From NCBI GenBank assembly GCA_020284085.1, contig JACEVL010000517.1, positions 825,001-889,000 on the forward strand: a stretch of 64,000 nucleotides of DNA. The letters are read 5' to 3'. The notes below the pieces were generated by a model that saw only the letters and a program-made list of their open reading frames with translations, was not told where the DNA came from and did not search any database. Position numbers and translations under genes: made by a program. Shown one piece after another: positions 51,540 to 62,480 of the stretch (its first letter is position 1; every line of letters begins with the position of its first letter). The DNA is from Aporrectodea caliginosa. Its lineage: Eukaryota; Annelida; Clitellata; Crassiclitellata; Lumbricidae.

Positions 51540-52339
51540 TTAAGGCAAGTATGAATGTATGTTTGCGTTAGTGCATGTATGAATGTTTGTTTGTATTGAT
51601 GCATGCATGAATGTATGTTCGCATTAATGCATGCGTAAATGTATATTTACATTAATGTATGTCCATGTAAGTGGCAACGTAGCCTGAACTTCTTTTGGCA
51701 ATAATGATTTCTATTTGCACAAAAAACTTTTATATGAAAGGCAACTTAATTAAAACTAACAAGTACGCGAAAATAGTCATAGAAATGCAAATTATGAAAG
51801 TTAAAATACACTAAAATGCTCTAATTTTTGCTAAGACTGCCATCTAAAGAAAACATTTGATAACGCTTTATAAGATATAACTTTATAACTTGATATTGCA
51901 TCCAAAGACTCAAAATTTTACAATACAGTTCGTGAGTTCGAACTCTGAGCAACTGACTGATTCTAATGAGCGTTGTTTTCGATGTCCTATTCGTGGACAG
52001 GTTTGTGGTGAAAGTAATTTCCATAAACAGAAGCATTCAGAGGGACATTCAAATGGTATCGATTCATAATCTCTCGAATAAATAAGATTTCTCAACATCA
52101 TTTATGATAGCATATACAGCGAGTGCTTCGGATTAGTTTCTTTAGAAGCGGCGCCATATCAATTTATTAGTATTACAATCACGAATAAGTGGGTGTCAGT
52201 TAAACCAACTGCTCCTAAAATATCGTCAAGTTGTCAGAAAGTTCACAAAAGTCAAGGCACAAAAAACGCTCAAAACGCTTAATATAGATTAAACATATTA
52301 AAATTCGTCCCTAGTGTCTGCTGTCATCAATGTCACGCG

Positions 52340-52410
52340 GGGCACGGTAGACAATTAGAGTGCTCGATTTGCATCGCGGAGAGTACGGGTTCGAATCCTC
52401 AAGTTTCACG
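52340..52410 (+). repeat. Diverged tRNA-derived SINE head
   Basis: CGGTAGACAATTAGAGTGCT and GAGTACGGGTTCGAATCC match the SINE at 39510 and give an even better B box. Confidence 0.6.
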
Positions 52411-52563
52411 AGTCTTAACCGAGATACAGAGCAAGTCATTCACTCACAATTGCTCAGCGCCATCGATGCTCAGTCACAGCAGGGTTGTGTGTGCACTTCT
52501 GAACTCTGGAAGGAGGAAAATATTACATGTATTTGCATTTTATTTTATCACATCAGAATTCCA

Positions 52564-54006
52564 TCAATAGCTATTATAGCTGGAACAACGTGAAGATAAT
52601 TTTCCAATGAATTCTTCCCGATAAAATTGTTCCCACTTTGGGTCTTGATTCGCAATAAGACACTCTTTGGTAATGTCGTATGTGTATTCATTCTGGATTA
52701 TAGGTATATCGATCTCAGTGTCATCTGAACATAGGTCAAGGTAAATATCAAAGGCCGTAGAGTAATCGAAAGGAATCATACACTTTACAGAAGCGTCTAA
52801 GTCGTCCGCCTGTCTGATCTCTTCATTTTCCCCGTAATTCGTAAGTTGTACTACTCGCTGTCTGAATGATGGCATGAAGTAACAGGGATAAACGTCATTT
52901 CGATAGAACTCCATAAAGCAAAACATGATCCTCTCGACCCAGAAGGCCAGTTCCTCTTTCGTAATTTTGTCTTCATCTTTTGTTTGACATCCGATTCTGA
53001 TCTTGAGAGCCTCCATGCAAAAGAGAAGGGAAGTCTTCAACTGATAAGTAGTGTTCCGATGATCGTAAAGTATCAGTTTGCAAACTATGTATGCTGCCTT
53101 TATTAAAGGCGAACTTTCTCTTATGACTCGACTCTCTAATGGTGCAAAAGAAATTCTGGCAAAAGTATCGGAAAAGATAAAGTCGACACCACGTGGCTTG
53201 GAGGGATCAAAACGAGGTCGATCAAATACCAGCGTACAACCGTCTGCCTTCACAGCTGGGTTTATGGAAGCCGGCTGCTGGTCTCTTAACCACAAATCTT
53301 CTACAGGCAAACAAGCAACGACGTCAATTGATACATTGACGAAAGGAAAACCATATTCAATGGGATGAAGCATTCTTAGTCGCACAGTCTTACACAGACC
53401 AGCTGGCTTTTCGGTTTTCTTAAAATCAAATTCAAGTCTATCTGTAAAGTTTAATTCGAAAAGATGTTCGTCTTGCCAGAAATTAGGGTCATGTAAGACG
53501 TCTTCTAAAGCAATCTGGAATCTAGAATTGACTTCGTTAGTCAGCAAACACTGATCTACGTTGAAAAAACATTCAAAATCCCAATCACTCTGCCTCCTCT
53601 CTGCATTGTCTCTCGTCCGTCTCAGTTGAAAGTAACCCTTCGGACCCAGTGGATGTGGAAACACGTCACAAAGCTGACTAAATTTAGTCAGTTTGAAGTT
53701 AAAATCAAAGTCTGCTGAAATGACTGCTTTCGTTTCTTCATCGGCACTTCCGACTAATCTCGGTTGGCACTCAAATCGCCAGTCCTTTTTCTTAATACCA
53801 TCGGCCAAACGCCCAATGAAGCGTTGAATTGGTAGTTTAAGTTGGCTTACGCGTCTGTTGAGGCTAAAAAATTCGTGTTGGATCCAAATCTTCCAAATTT
53901 CCTCTTCTGTTGATTCTTTAGGGCGAGATGATTGAGAATATACACGAACTGTTTCAGCTACTTTCGCTTTGATAATTCTGTCACATGATAAGTCTTGAGT
54001 ACACAC
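52564..54006 (-). CDS. Copy 2, part 2: Mab-21/cGAS-like nucleotidyltransferase domain
   Basis: This 480-codon frame starts with GTG, so it is probably the continuation of part 1. Catalytic landmarks counted from the frame start: Gly86-Ser87, Asp99 and Asp101 (ISADFDFNF), and Asp228 (VSIDVV). The Mab-21 C-terminal helices YQLKTSLLFCME and ELAFWVERIMFCFMEFY are intact. The domain would bind two metal ions and a nucleotide triphosphate. There is no obvious zinc insertion of vertebrate cGAS type. An internal ATG could allow a stand-alone enzyme, but none is near the beginning of the domain. Confidence 0.83.
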   Translation of the reverse strand: MCTQDLSCDRIIKAKVAETVRVYSQSSRPKESTEEEIWKIWIQHEFFSLNRRVSQLKLPIQRFIGRLADGIKKKDWRFECQPRLVGSADEETKAVISADFDFNFKLTKFSQLCDVFPHPLGPKGYFQLRRTRDNAERRQSDWDFECFFNVDQCLLTNEVNSRFQIALEDVLHDPNFWQDEHLFELNFTDRLEFDFKKTEKPAGLCKTVRLRMLHPIEYGFPFVNVSIDVVACLPVEDLWLRDQQPASINPAVKADGCTLVFDRPRFDPSKPRGVDFIFSDTFARISFAPLESRVIRESSPLIKAAYIVCKLILYDHRNTTYQLKTSLLFCMEALKIRIGCQTKDEDKITKEELAFWVERIMFCFMEFYRNDVYPCYFMPSFRQRVVQLTNYGENEEIRQADDLDASVKCMIPFDYSTAFDIYLDLCSDDTEIDIPIIQNEYTYDITKECLIANQDPKWEQFYREEFIGKLSSRCSSYNSY

Positions 54007-57000
54007 GCAATATCTCCGGACGTGTGAAGCGGATTGTATCCGTGCGACAATATCACCGCGTTTTCTCTGTCGATTGTCTCCGATTCTCGTAGCTGATTAA
54101 GTTGTTTAGGTGTATATCCGTATTTGTCCTTTATGCTTTCATCAGCTCCGTGTAGAACGAGAAGATGGTACTGATGATCCAGTTCTGCATAATGTAAAGG
54201 GGTTTTACCGTACATGTCAACTGCGTTTACGTTGGAACCTGTTTCTAACAACAACCTCACTAGATCTCGATCTTGTTTGCTCACGGCGGATGGTGGCATG
54301 ACAGCGTAGTGAAGTGCAGTTCTTCCTTTGTCATATGTTGTAGTTGCTGGCTGACCGAAATTCTCTGGTTTAAGAAGAATTCCATGAAGCATTAAATCGA
54401 ATTTTTCATGGTCTTCTTTTATTTTGGCTGCCTTCATTGCTTCACCTACATAATGTGAAATGTGTGAGATGATCAACCGTTGAAGTGGACTTCGACCTCT
54501 TTCGTTAATCCTTGCCACTTCCATTGGCGATACGTCTATTAATTGTAGTAAATTTCGAATGGCGCCGCGATTCTCAAGAGCTTTGAAAGTCTCCGAAGTA
54601 ATTCGCTCGGAAGACTTTATTGCCAAATCAAGTGGCGTGTTACCTCTGAAGTCTATGGCATTCACATTTACTTCATCAATAGCCAACAATAATTTAACCA
54701 TTTCTTCTTTAAATCGAGTTTTTTTCTCGTCATGTTGAAGATTTTTCTCTTGCCGATTAATTGTTATAGATGGACCCACGGTTCGCCGTCCCCATATAGG
54801 GTCGCCCGTGGGGCTAATCTCAAGATTCTCATTAAGATTATGAATCATCCCTTCGCAGAAGTAATACATATGAAACCAGTCTCTATTTGGCTCATAGACA
54901 GCTGCGTGCAATGCTGTAAATCCGTAATTGTTGTGCAGATTAACGGAAACTTTATGGTTTAGCAGGAGCCGCATTACTGAGACAAGATGGTTTTCTGCTG
55001 CTTTAATCAAAGCAGTTGCTCCAAATTGGTCTCTTGCGTCAACGTCGAGTTTCGTTCCTGATTTTCGCTCCCAGTCAAACAACTTTTGAATGGCGTGGGA
55101 ACAGCCGTTCACAGCAGCTGTAACGAGAGGCGTTTCGCCCAAAGCATTTTTTATGTTGAAGTCTGCGCCTTTTTCCAACAGCAGTTCCATCACGTCGTCT
55201 ATTGCTTGAATCTGCAATAGTTGACATCTTAAATGATTTTCTTTGAGATATTGGTCAAAACAATTTCCGCATTGACCAATAACAACGTGAAGACTGGTAT
55301 TCAGATTGTCATCCTGGTAATTAACATTAAATTGGCTCGAATTCATAAGAACATGTGCGATTTCTTTTATGTTTTTACACTTCATCTTGTGTTGGATATC
55401 GTAACATAGAGCTTCCATGATGTCGTTTATATTTCTGCGTTTCATCTTGGATATGAATTCATATCGGTCATCGATTGTCTTCATCAGGTAACCAAAGCTG
55501 TTTGCAAGATGTTTCTCTGAATAAACACATGGGTTTACACTGAGCAATATCTTAACCATTTTCGACTGGGTCGATCCCACCGCGAAATCGAGTGCCGTGT
55601 ATCCATCTGAATCTTGCATTAACTGAAGGGGCGTGCTTCTTTCTGTCCAAACTATTTCAGCTGAGACGCGTCGACCATCGAATTTCATGAGTTCAATTCG
55701 CTTGTTACCTCTCGTTTCAACCAAGTTCTTGGCATTTTCTTGAAGTTTCTGCTCGTCTTTTGTTAATTTGGCAGAAATCCTGCAGCTGTGTTTCAAAATA
55801 ACCTCAACAACTTTTGTGTGACGCTTTTTGACAGCAACGTGTAATGGTGTCTCATTATAATAAGAGTTCACAAGAAAATCGCAAATACCGCGGCGCAGTA
55901 ACACATCTACGACATCTGCATGACCATTCTCAGCTGCAAGATAAAACGGCGTTTTCTTAACTTGTTTCATTACATCGACGGTAGCATGGTTGTCCAGTAA
56001 AATTTCAACAATCGAACTGAGACCATTTTGGCAGGCTAAATGAAGCGGAGTCATCTTGGCTTTGTTACACGCATTAACATTCGCACCTTTTAATATCAAA
56101 TTCTCTACAATTTCTATATTCCCACGCTCAGCTGTAAGGTGGGCGTGGAGTGGTTTTGCTTGCCCGGTGGAGACTGTCTTGACTCTTAATGGAGTTTTCG
56201 CGAGTTCAAAATTGCCACCATGTGTTGCGATAGGGTGTGGAATCTGACTAGCTTTGTTTCTAATCGCATCTTGCGTAAGTTCAAATTCAACTAGAAGATC
56301 TTGGTTTGCCGCATGTTTAAAAAGAGTCCGCGCATCTCTTTCCACAGACTGATTGAGCAAGACCTTTACAATAGCGTCCAGGTCATTTCTTGCTGCAAGA
56401 TGGAGAAGTGTTTCGCCATTTTCGTCAACTGCATTGACTTCACCGTCATAATCTCTCAGTGCTATGACAATTTCCGCGTAACCCATTTCAGCAGCGGCAA
56501 GAAGAGATGCATTATACGAATCACTGCGTATATTAGCATCTGCGTCGCTTTCCACCAATGCATGTGCCATTCCGAAGTGGTCGTATTCAGACGCCATACG
56601 AACAGAAGCCTGGTCGAATGCATTTCTAGGAACAACACTTGCATTCTTAATTAGTAGTCGTTTTATAGTCGGATATAATTGTGAAGGAATGTTTTTGTTT
56701 GCGTCCAATACATTGACATCCACTGATGATATCAGCAAGCTTCGTACAGTCTCTGTGTCTTGACGCTCTACTGCAAAGTATAGCGGACTAAAGCCTTGTT
56801 CATCTTTCTCACAGACGTCTTGAATGTCCTCCTCCCCATCTTCTTCCTCCTTCTTCTCTTCCTCCTCTTTCTCTTCCGCCTCCTGTTCCTCATCCTCCTC
56901 ATAAGCTTTCCAGAATTCTTCAATTTCAGAAGGAGCGCATGACTGTTCGCTAGTTTCGATGTCTGATCCAATAGATCTAATTATTATACTCATCATTTTA

Positions 57001-57110
57001 TAATCAGAGACAGCACACATCGCATCCGATTCGCGGTGTAGTTCAACATTTGGTTTTTCTTTGTTGACATCAGCCGAGTTTTGTGTGTCTCCGGACAAAG
57101 CCGCAGCCAT
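53958..57110 (-). CDS. Copy 2, part 1: acidic N-terminus and ankyrin repeats
   Basis: I use the ATG at 57110; the open frame to 57230 begins with TTG. Residues 70-100 are Glu-rich. Clear ankyrin units include NGETLLHLAARNDLDAIVKV, AKMTPLHLACQNGLSSIVEI, KKTPFYLAAENGHADVVDVL and YGFTALHAAVYEPN. It contains the block of about 216 residues missing in copy 1. The frame ends with TELSKRK and a stop created by the one-base loss. Confidence 0.8.
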   Translation of the reverse strand: MAAALSGDTQNSADVNKEKPNVELHRESDAMCAVSDYKMMSIIIRSIGSDIETSEQSCAPSEIEEFWKAYEEDEEQEAEEKEEEEKKEEEDGEEDIQDVCEKDEQGFSPLYFAVERQDTETVRSLLISSVDVNVLDANKNIPSQLYPTIKRLLIKNASVVPRNAFDQASVRMASEYDHFGMAHALVESDADANIRSDSYNASLLAAAEMGYAEIVIALRDYDGEVNAVDENGETLLHLAARNDLDAIVKVLLNQSVERDARTLFKHAANQDLLVEFELTQDAIRNKASQIPHPIATHGGNFELAKTPLRVKTVSTGQAKPLHAHLTAERGNIEIVENLILKGANVNACNKAKMTPLHLACQNGLSSIVEILLDNHATVDVMKQVKKTPFYLAAENGHADVVDVLLRRGICDFLVNSYYNETPLHVAVKKRHTKVVEVILKHSCRISAKLTKDEQKLQENAKNLVETRGNKRIELMKFDGRRVSAEIVWTERSTPLQLMQDSDGYTALDFAVGSTQSKMVKILLSVNPCVYSEKHLANSFGYLMKTIDDRYEFISKMKRRNINDIMEALCYDIQHKMKCKNIKEIAHVLMNSSQFNVNYQDDNLNTSLHVVIGQCGNCFDQYLKENHLRCQLLQIQAIDDVMELLLEKGADFNIKNALGETPLVTAAVNGCSHAIQKLFDWERKSGTKLDVDARDQFGATALIKAAENHLVSVMRLLLNHKVSVNLHNNYGFTALHAAVYEPNRDWFHMYYFCEGMIHNLNENLEISPTGDPIWGRRTVGPSITINRQEKNLQHDEKKTRFKEEMVKLLLAIDEVNVNAIDFRGNTPLDLAIKSSERITSETFKALENRGAIRNLLQLIDVSPMEVARINERGRSPLQRLIISHISHYVGEAMKAAKIKEDHEKFDLMLHGILLKPENFGQPATTTYDKGRTALHYAVMPPSAVSKQDRDLVRLLLETGSNVNAVDMYGKTPLHYAELDHQYHLLVLHGADESIKDKYGYTPKQLNQLRESETIDRENAVILSHGYNPLHTSGDIACVLKTYHVTELSKRK

Positions 57111-57360
57111 TGTTGTACGGTTCAATGTATCGCCACGAACTTTCAACTGCTGAATCGTGTGGACAAGTATTCCAGTGGGTTTTTTTATCTGTGAAGTAGA
57201 GTGCTCAAATTTAACAAAATCAACAGCCAAAAGTATGAGTGTGCTGTAAGGAATTGAATAGCAGCACCAATGTAGGCCTATAATCCTTAATTTGTTACAT
57301 AGGCTCTAGAACTAATCGCGAGTCTGCCTTACTGCGGAATGATCGCTACTTTAAACATGG

Positions 57361-58195
57361 GGTCAACGCCAAGGCAATATTTCATATATTTAAGTCTCGG
57401 GCTATATATGACGCTCTATACACGAGTACCTTAAATGGCGTGGCGCCCATTCAAACGGGCAGCGGTGGTGAAGGATCGTATACCTTATCAATTCATTGAA
57501 AAATAAGCAGGGTCGAGGCCATATAATTACATATACGGTCGCTAAAGAAAAAGCGTGTAGGTCCTACATTTTACATTTACATTACGAATGGACGGAAGAA
57601 TGTGCAATAGGGTGGTGTGAAAAAAGCGAAAATGAGAATTTCGAAAAGTAATAGCAACCAAGAGTTGCATAATGGCATGGGGTCGAAAAATGTCGAAAAA
57701 GTTTTTAAAATTTTTAATGTCTTCTGCTGCCCCCAGAGGGCCAAAGTTACGAAAAATAGCGTTTTTTCGAGAAAATTGCAGGTTTTCTTTCACAATATAC
57801 TAATTGAAAATTAATTAACTGCCATTCAATATACCGTTGGAAAGACCTCTTAAAAATGAATAAAATGATTTATTAATTTTTCAGAATATGTCCACATTTG
57901 TGAAGTTATTAGCATTTTACCATTTCGTATATGGTTCGCGACATGTCGCTAAGTCTGAAAACGGTTAAACACTGATAACATTTTTATCCTTCGAGATATT
58001 TTGACCCATAGTATGTCATTCGATTCAGCTCTTAACCATCTTTCTAATGGTTCATTGTGATGCGGGATTGTTTAACAGTAAACTTTTGTTTTAATTTTTT
58101 TACAGTTTTAGTATAGTTTTGTTTGCAATCTTTCATTGATTCAGTTGTCATTTCAGCTGAATGAGCACGGACTCTCTTATAAGGTGTCTTCCAGT
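57361..58195. other. Intergenic stretch
   Basis: AT-rich, with no gene, RNA or clear repeat recognised. Confidence 0.5.
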
Positions 58196-58660
58196 AGATA
58201 TATTTCATGATGTGGACCGTAGCCACATATAATTCTACTCTCCCTCTATGACATCAGTTCCGCTTTTGACACTGTTGATCACACCATCCTCCTAAACGAT
58301 GCTGTCTAGGTTGTTCGGGATTGTTGACTCTGCTAGTCTGCTCTTCTTTGGTTCCATTCATTCCTTACCTTCATGGCCCTGCCGTCACAGCCGCTGCTCT
58401 GGTTGAACGTATTCTAGAGGCTTCAGCTGTTATTGATTGATGGTTGTCCGCTAATCGCCCTTGTCTAAACCAAGACAATACCCAGTATACTGATCGGAGT
58501 CATAGCCCAGCTTTCCAGGTTGACGCCGATTCCCTACGCCTTAAGGTTTTTGAGGCTCTTCGCTTGATCTTTGATTCATTCTTGATCCTGTTATCTCTCC
58601 GTCTGGATCATATCAATGTTGGTCTCCCGCTCATGGTCTCCAACTAAGCGCCACTTAAAA
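58196..58660 (+). mobile_element. LINE reverse-transcriptase fragments, plus strand
   Basis: 58246-58285 reads YDISSAFDTVDH, the core RT motif of CR1/L2-like LINEs. 58444-58490 reads MSANRPCLNQDNTQY, the later WxSxNRLxLNxxKT motif. The parts between are deleted or frameshifted. Confidence 0.7.
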
Positions 58661-59330
58661 TCAGATACACTCACAACCCAGGAAGTATCTTCACTGACAA
58701 AAAGAGAGGTTTCGTGTGTTTGAGGAACAAGTATGAGGAAAGAGAAAGGAAATAAGTCCAAAGGTACTTAGGCAGTCGGTTCCAGCTGGAGGGCTCAATC
58801 TTAGCGAGCTTACTGTCGGCTGGGCCACAGAAACAGAGCATTCCAGGGACAACCAAGTGAGCCACAGGCCGAAGTCCGTAGGAAGCAAAGGCTAGCACTC
58901 AGGAAAGCATCAACTAAGTTATCTAATAGACCTTCATTCTGACAAAGAGATACTCCTCGAAAATCAAGTAAACTCTCACGCGTCATTAGCATATTGGTGG
59001 AAAAAGACAAAGAGTATTTCATGAACCCCAGCTAGATTCGAGGTATGCAAGATGAACAGAAGAGGAACAAAGACAGAGCCCTGAGGTTAGCCATAAGTCA
59101 AGCTGAAACAGGGAAAGTGGGCAGGACCGAAAACTACAGACACAGAGCGATCCGTGAGGAATGAATGGAACCAAAGAAGAGCAGAGTCAGCAATCCCAAA
59201 CGACTTAGAGAGCCGTTCTAAAAGGATGGTGTAATGACTATAATCAACAGTGTCAAAAGCGGAACTGATGTCACAGAGGGAGAGTAGAATTATATGTGGC
59301 TACGGTCCAATTATAAATGAAATATATCTA
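58660..59330 (-). mobile_element. LINE reverse-transcriptase fragment, minus strand
   Basis: The minus strand reads CDISSAFDTVDY near 59265, PQGSVFVPLLFILHTS near 59075 and a YANDA word (YADD position) near 58990, all of the same family. The outer 130-170 bases (59160-59330) are an inverted copy of 58196-58375, so two related LINE pieces face each other. Confidence 0.72.
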
Positions 59331-59864
59331 CTATGAATTGACCATAAGAGATTCCGTCGAGTGGATATTTCATATAATTCAGTCTGGCTAGGAGGCATTA
59401 GACAGTGAAGATCAAGGCGGTGGACCAGTTCAATAGAGACACATTTCTCACATGGGGGGTGACCCGTCTGAAGTAGTTCCTGTCTGTGGTAGCCCCATCG
59501 AAAACTATGTTTTAAAATCGAGTATGACCAAAATAGCTTTTATGCTTCGCCATTTCGACAAATTATTCACGATCCAAATGGAATGTTCTTAGCAGCCAAT
59601 TCATCAAAAGTGCCCATTCAGCTGAAATGACAACGACAGAGCAGTTCCACAATGGCAGAAGTAGAAAATTGACGAAGAAGAAAAAGAAGCGTCAAGTATA
59701 GAAAGATGGTAAGCTGAATCGAATGATATACTACATCTCTGCCAATATCAGTGTAAAAGGGATTCCAGATATAACCGTTTTCGGCTGATTCGCAAACAGA
59801 AGATGACGACGAATGTTACAACCCCGACAACCTCTACAAATAGTAGGCATGTTCTGAAAATTAA
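59331..59864. other. Intergenic stretch
   Basis: No gene or clear repeat recognised. Confidence 0.5.
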
Positions 59865-60480
59865 TAAACGAAAACCTTCGTTAATGAAAACTTTCCAGAG
59901 TTATATTTAACTGAAACTAAAACTAAAACTAAAACTTGGTGAAATAACTAAAAAATAATAACTAAAACTCGCGGAACGGGCCAAAAACGCAATAACTGAA
60001 ACTAAGACTGTCAAAACTAATAACGAAAACATCTAACAAAAACCTAAACGAAAACACAACGAAAACCTAGCGTCCTCGAATATTCAATGTTTGTGTACAT
60101 AGGGGCGAAAATCGGTAAATCGCATAAAGCTCAACACGAAATTTTTACCACATTGATCATTAAAAGGACATTATATCATGTATGATACATGGCATGTTGT
60201 TATACTATAAGAATAATGGTTGCTATTGCCTATTTGCAGTAATTTTGATATACATTGTTGAAGGCTAAATATCAGTGAACGAATAACTTAAACTAAAGCT
60301 AAAACTACAACTGAAGACACTAAAACTGTAACGAGGAAGTGTCAGTTTCTATTAACTAAAACTAAAACTAAAACTTCGTGAAATGGAACTAAAACTAATA
60401 ATAACTAAAACACCAAGCATGTAATACTAATACTAATAGCTGAAAATAAAACTAGAGGAAAAACTAAAACAACACTACAC
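59865..60480. repeat. AACTAAAACTAAAAC minisatellite element
   Basis: ACTAAAACTAAAAC and AACGAAAAC units lie at both ends (59868-60065 and 60280-60475) with a unique middle. Layout and words resemble the hAT MITE at 32481-33019, but no target duplication could be fixed. Confidence 0.6.
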
Positions 60481-61194
60481 ACGAGTCATGACTTTCGCGA
60501 GAACAGGGATTGAACCTACAGTGTAGAAGTCAGACATGAAAGGCAGACGTGATGGTGATCGTAATCGTAATCGTAATCTCCGACAACCTTTCTAAAGCGC
60601 CACTCGAAAGCCAAGCGCAGGGCACCAGCCTATTCACAGAGCGCTGCGTCTAGTCAGAAGGGTTGTCCAAAAGAATAGTCCGAGGAGGTCCGAGTCCGGT
60701 TTCCAGAGGATCAGAGGGGTGTAGACAATAGCCACATAAAAGAACTAATTACGCTGTAAACCACAAGGGTGCTGAAGTGTAACACGTTGGTTGGCCTTGA
60801 AAAGTTGAGCTGCACCTATGCTTTCTCATGACTTTAACCACTGGTATACCCCTCCCCAATTTCTAGTCATGGCGACATCTACACCCTGAGCTTAACCCCA
60901 TGCAAATCATCGTGGCATTTCTGGCATTTCACGCTGGTGCCAGCGCTGCCCATTATTACTATGGCCTGAATTTATATAGCGCCATGTTTAGTGACCATTG
61001 TCAAATGTGCATGAGCTTCTAAGAGAAGCAGACAACTTACTACTTCATCATACAGGCAGACAACGCCTACTAAATAAACATATAGGCATGATATTAACTC
61101 ATGTGTTTGCATATTTTTGATGTTTTTATCTAGGCGGAGCTGTAGCCTCCAGGTGTCCTGCTCGCGCATACATGCCCTCACTCTGGAGACGGTC
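60481..61194. other. Intergenic stretch
   Basis: No supported gene. A TTTATATAGCGCCATG word near 60970 may be a LINE-tail fragment. Confidence 0.45.
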
Positions 61195-61700
61195 ACAGTT
61201 TGAGACCGTCACTGCAGACTGCCTCGTATCGGTAGCTTCCTGTATGATAGGCTCTATCCATTGCTACTGAAACGCGACATACGAAGGAATTGGCTGCATT
61301 TTGCCCCGTGTATTAAGTAGTTTACTCACTCGTAATTTGACCACCATAAGTTAGTATTATTCACCGTCTACTAGAACAGTACCTTCGTCTACTTCAGCAT
61401 GGATACGGACGATGCCAACTGATAAAATCAAAAGAAGTACTACATGTAATGAAAGAAACTTTGCAGATTACTAAAGATATGCACCGAGTCAGATGATCAC
61501 ACTAAACATGCCGCGGATTGCTTAAAATACTAATGAAACAATAGCTTATCAGAGCATTCGAAAAACTACTAGAAACATTGGTAATTCCCAGCAAGATGGC
61601 CTATATACATGTAATGCAGTTGGCCAAATATGGCCACGCACGCTAGCTATAGGGCTGTGCTACTGTTTATACCAACGCGGATGATATTGTTAATATTGCT
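61195..61700. repeat. Dispersed repeat, copy B
   Basis: The diverged partner of 49030-49440. It includes TATACCAACGCGGATGATAT near its end. Confidence 0.6.
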
Positions 61701-62365
61701 TCCTGGTCCTGTACTCGTTAAGTGTCCGCACGAAAGGCGCAGGTAAGTCACTACTTTGGATCGGACTTTGGATCTTAAGGAGAAGTTATTTATTACGATG
61801 ATACATGACAACAGTGTAAACTCTTCTGCTGGGCCTGAAACAACATCTTACTGCCATTTATAAAATGACGCCAGCATATTAAGGGGGTTTTGAAGCAGGA
61901 TGTAAATGTGTGTCTTCCTATTTGCGAGTGATCTTAAGTTGTGGATCGAGCATACATAATTCGTATTGAGGGGAGGAGGGGAATGGGAGGAAGGATGTGG
62001 GGAAGGGAATAGGTAGGAGTGGATTGGTCACCACGATTTTGTGGGGCAAAGTTACGCTCTTGGTTACCGTACACTGCATTTACCCAAAGCAAGTAAGTGT
62101 CGACTTCCCCAAAGGAACGTTGCAGGGAATTACAGGCGACCGTCTCTCCCTCCGAAATCCTGAACTCCCAGGAAGCAAACCGTGTAAGTAAAATTAAATT
62201 AAACGATAACCAGAAAGGACAAGGTGACATACAAATGAGCACATAATATAAATACATGACTAACTAATGTAACAAGCTGCGTTCTGTCAGCTTGGTGTTC
62301 GGAATAAACGAAAATTGTTTGATTGATTGATTGAATCTTCGAATAGACTCCTCGGAAGGAATAAG
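61701..62365. other. Unannotated stretch with one possible exon
   Basis: A plus-strand open stretch ending at a GTAAGT donor at 62184 reads PKQVSVDFPKGTLQGITGD. It recalls the start of a carboxylesterase domain but is too short to call. Confidence 0.3.
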
Positions 62366-62480
62366 CCACACGCATATATATATATATTATATATATGGGC
62401 CTATATATATATACATACATATATATATATAGGACCCTATATATATATAATATTTTATATATAATATATATACATCTTGT
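62366..62480. repeat. (TA)n palindromic microsatellite
   Basis: TATATA runs with a repeated TATATAGGACCCTATATATA-type hairpin. Confidence 0.9.

Larger units (their letters stand above)
52564..57110 (-). pseudogene. Ankyrin-repeat + Mab-21/cGAS-like receptor gene, copy 2 (one frameshift)
   Basis: The gene is intronless. The ankyrin frame 53958-57110 and the Mab-21 frame 52564-54006 join if one lost base near 53960 is allowed. Copy 1 reads through that place (GCGAAAACTAGCTG against GCGAAAGTAGCTG here). Whole, it would be a protein of about 1,500 residues: acidic N-terminus, about a dozen ankyrin units, and a Mab-21 catalytic domain. Ankyrin repeats may bind partners or ligand, and the enzyme fold is that of cGAS-like receptors, which make cyclic dinucleotides when nucleic acid is sensed. 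That function is inferred. With a single frameshift, this copy is the better candidate for a living gene. Confidence 0.82.
51540..57360. repeat. Segmental duplication, copy 2
   Basis: The counterpart of 38640-44155. Its 3' flank keeps the TTTTGGCAATAATGATTTCTA segment and the diverged SINE. Its 5' flank matches to about 57358. Confidence 0.85.
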
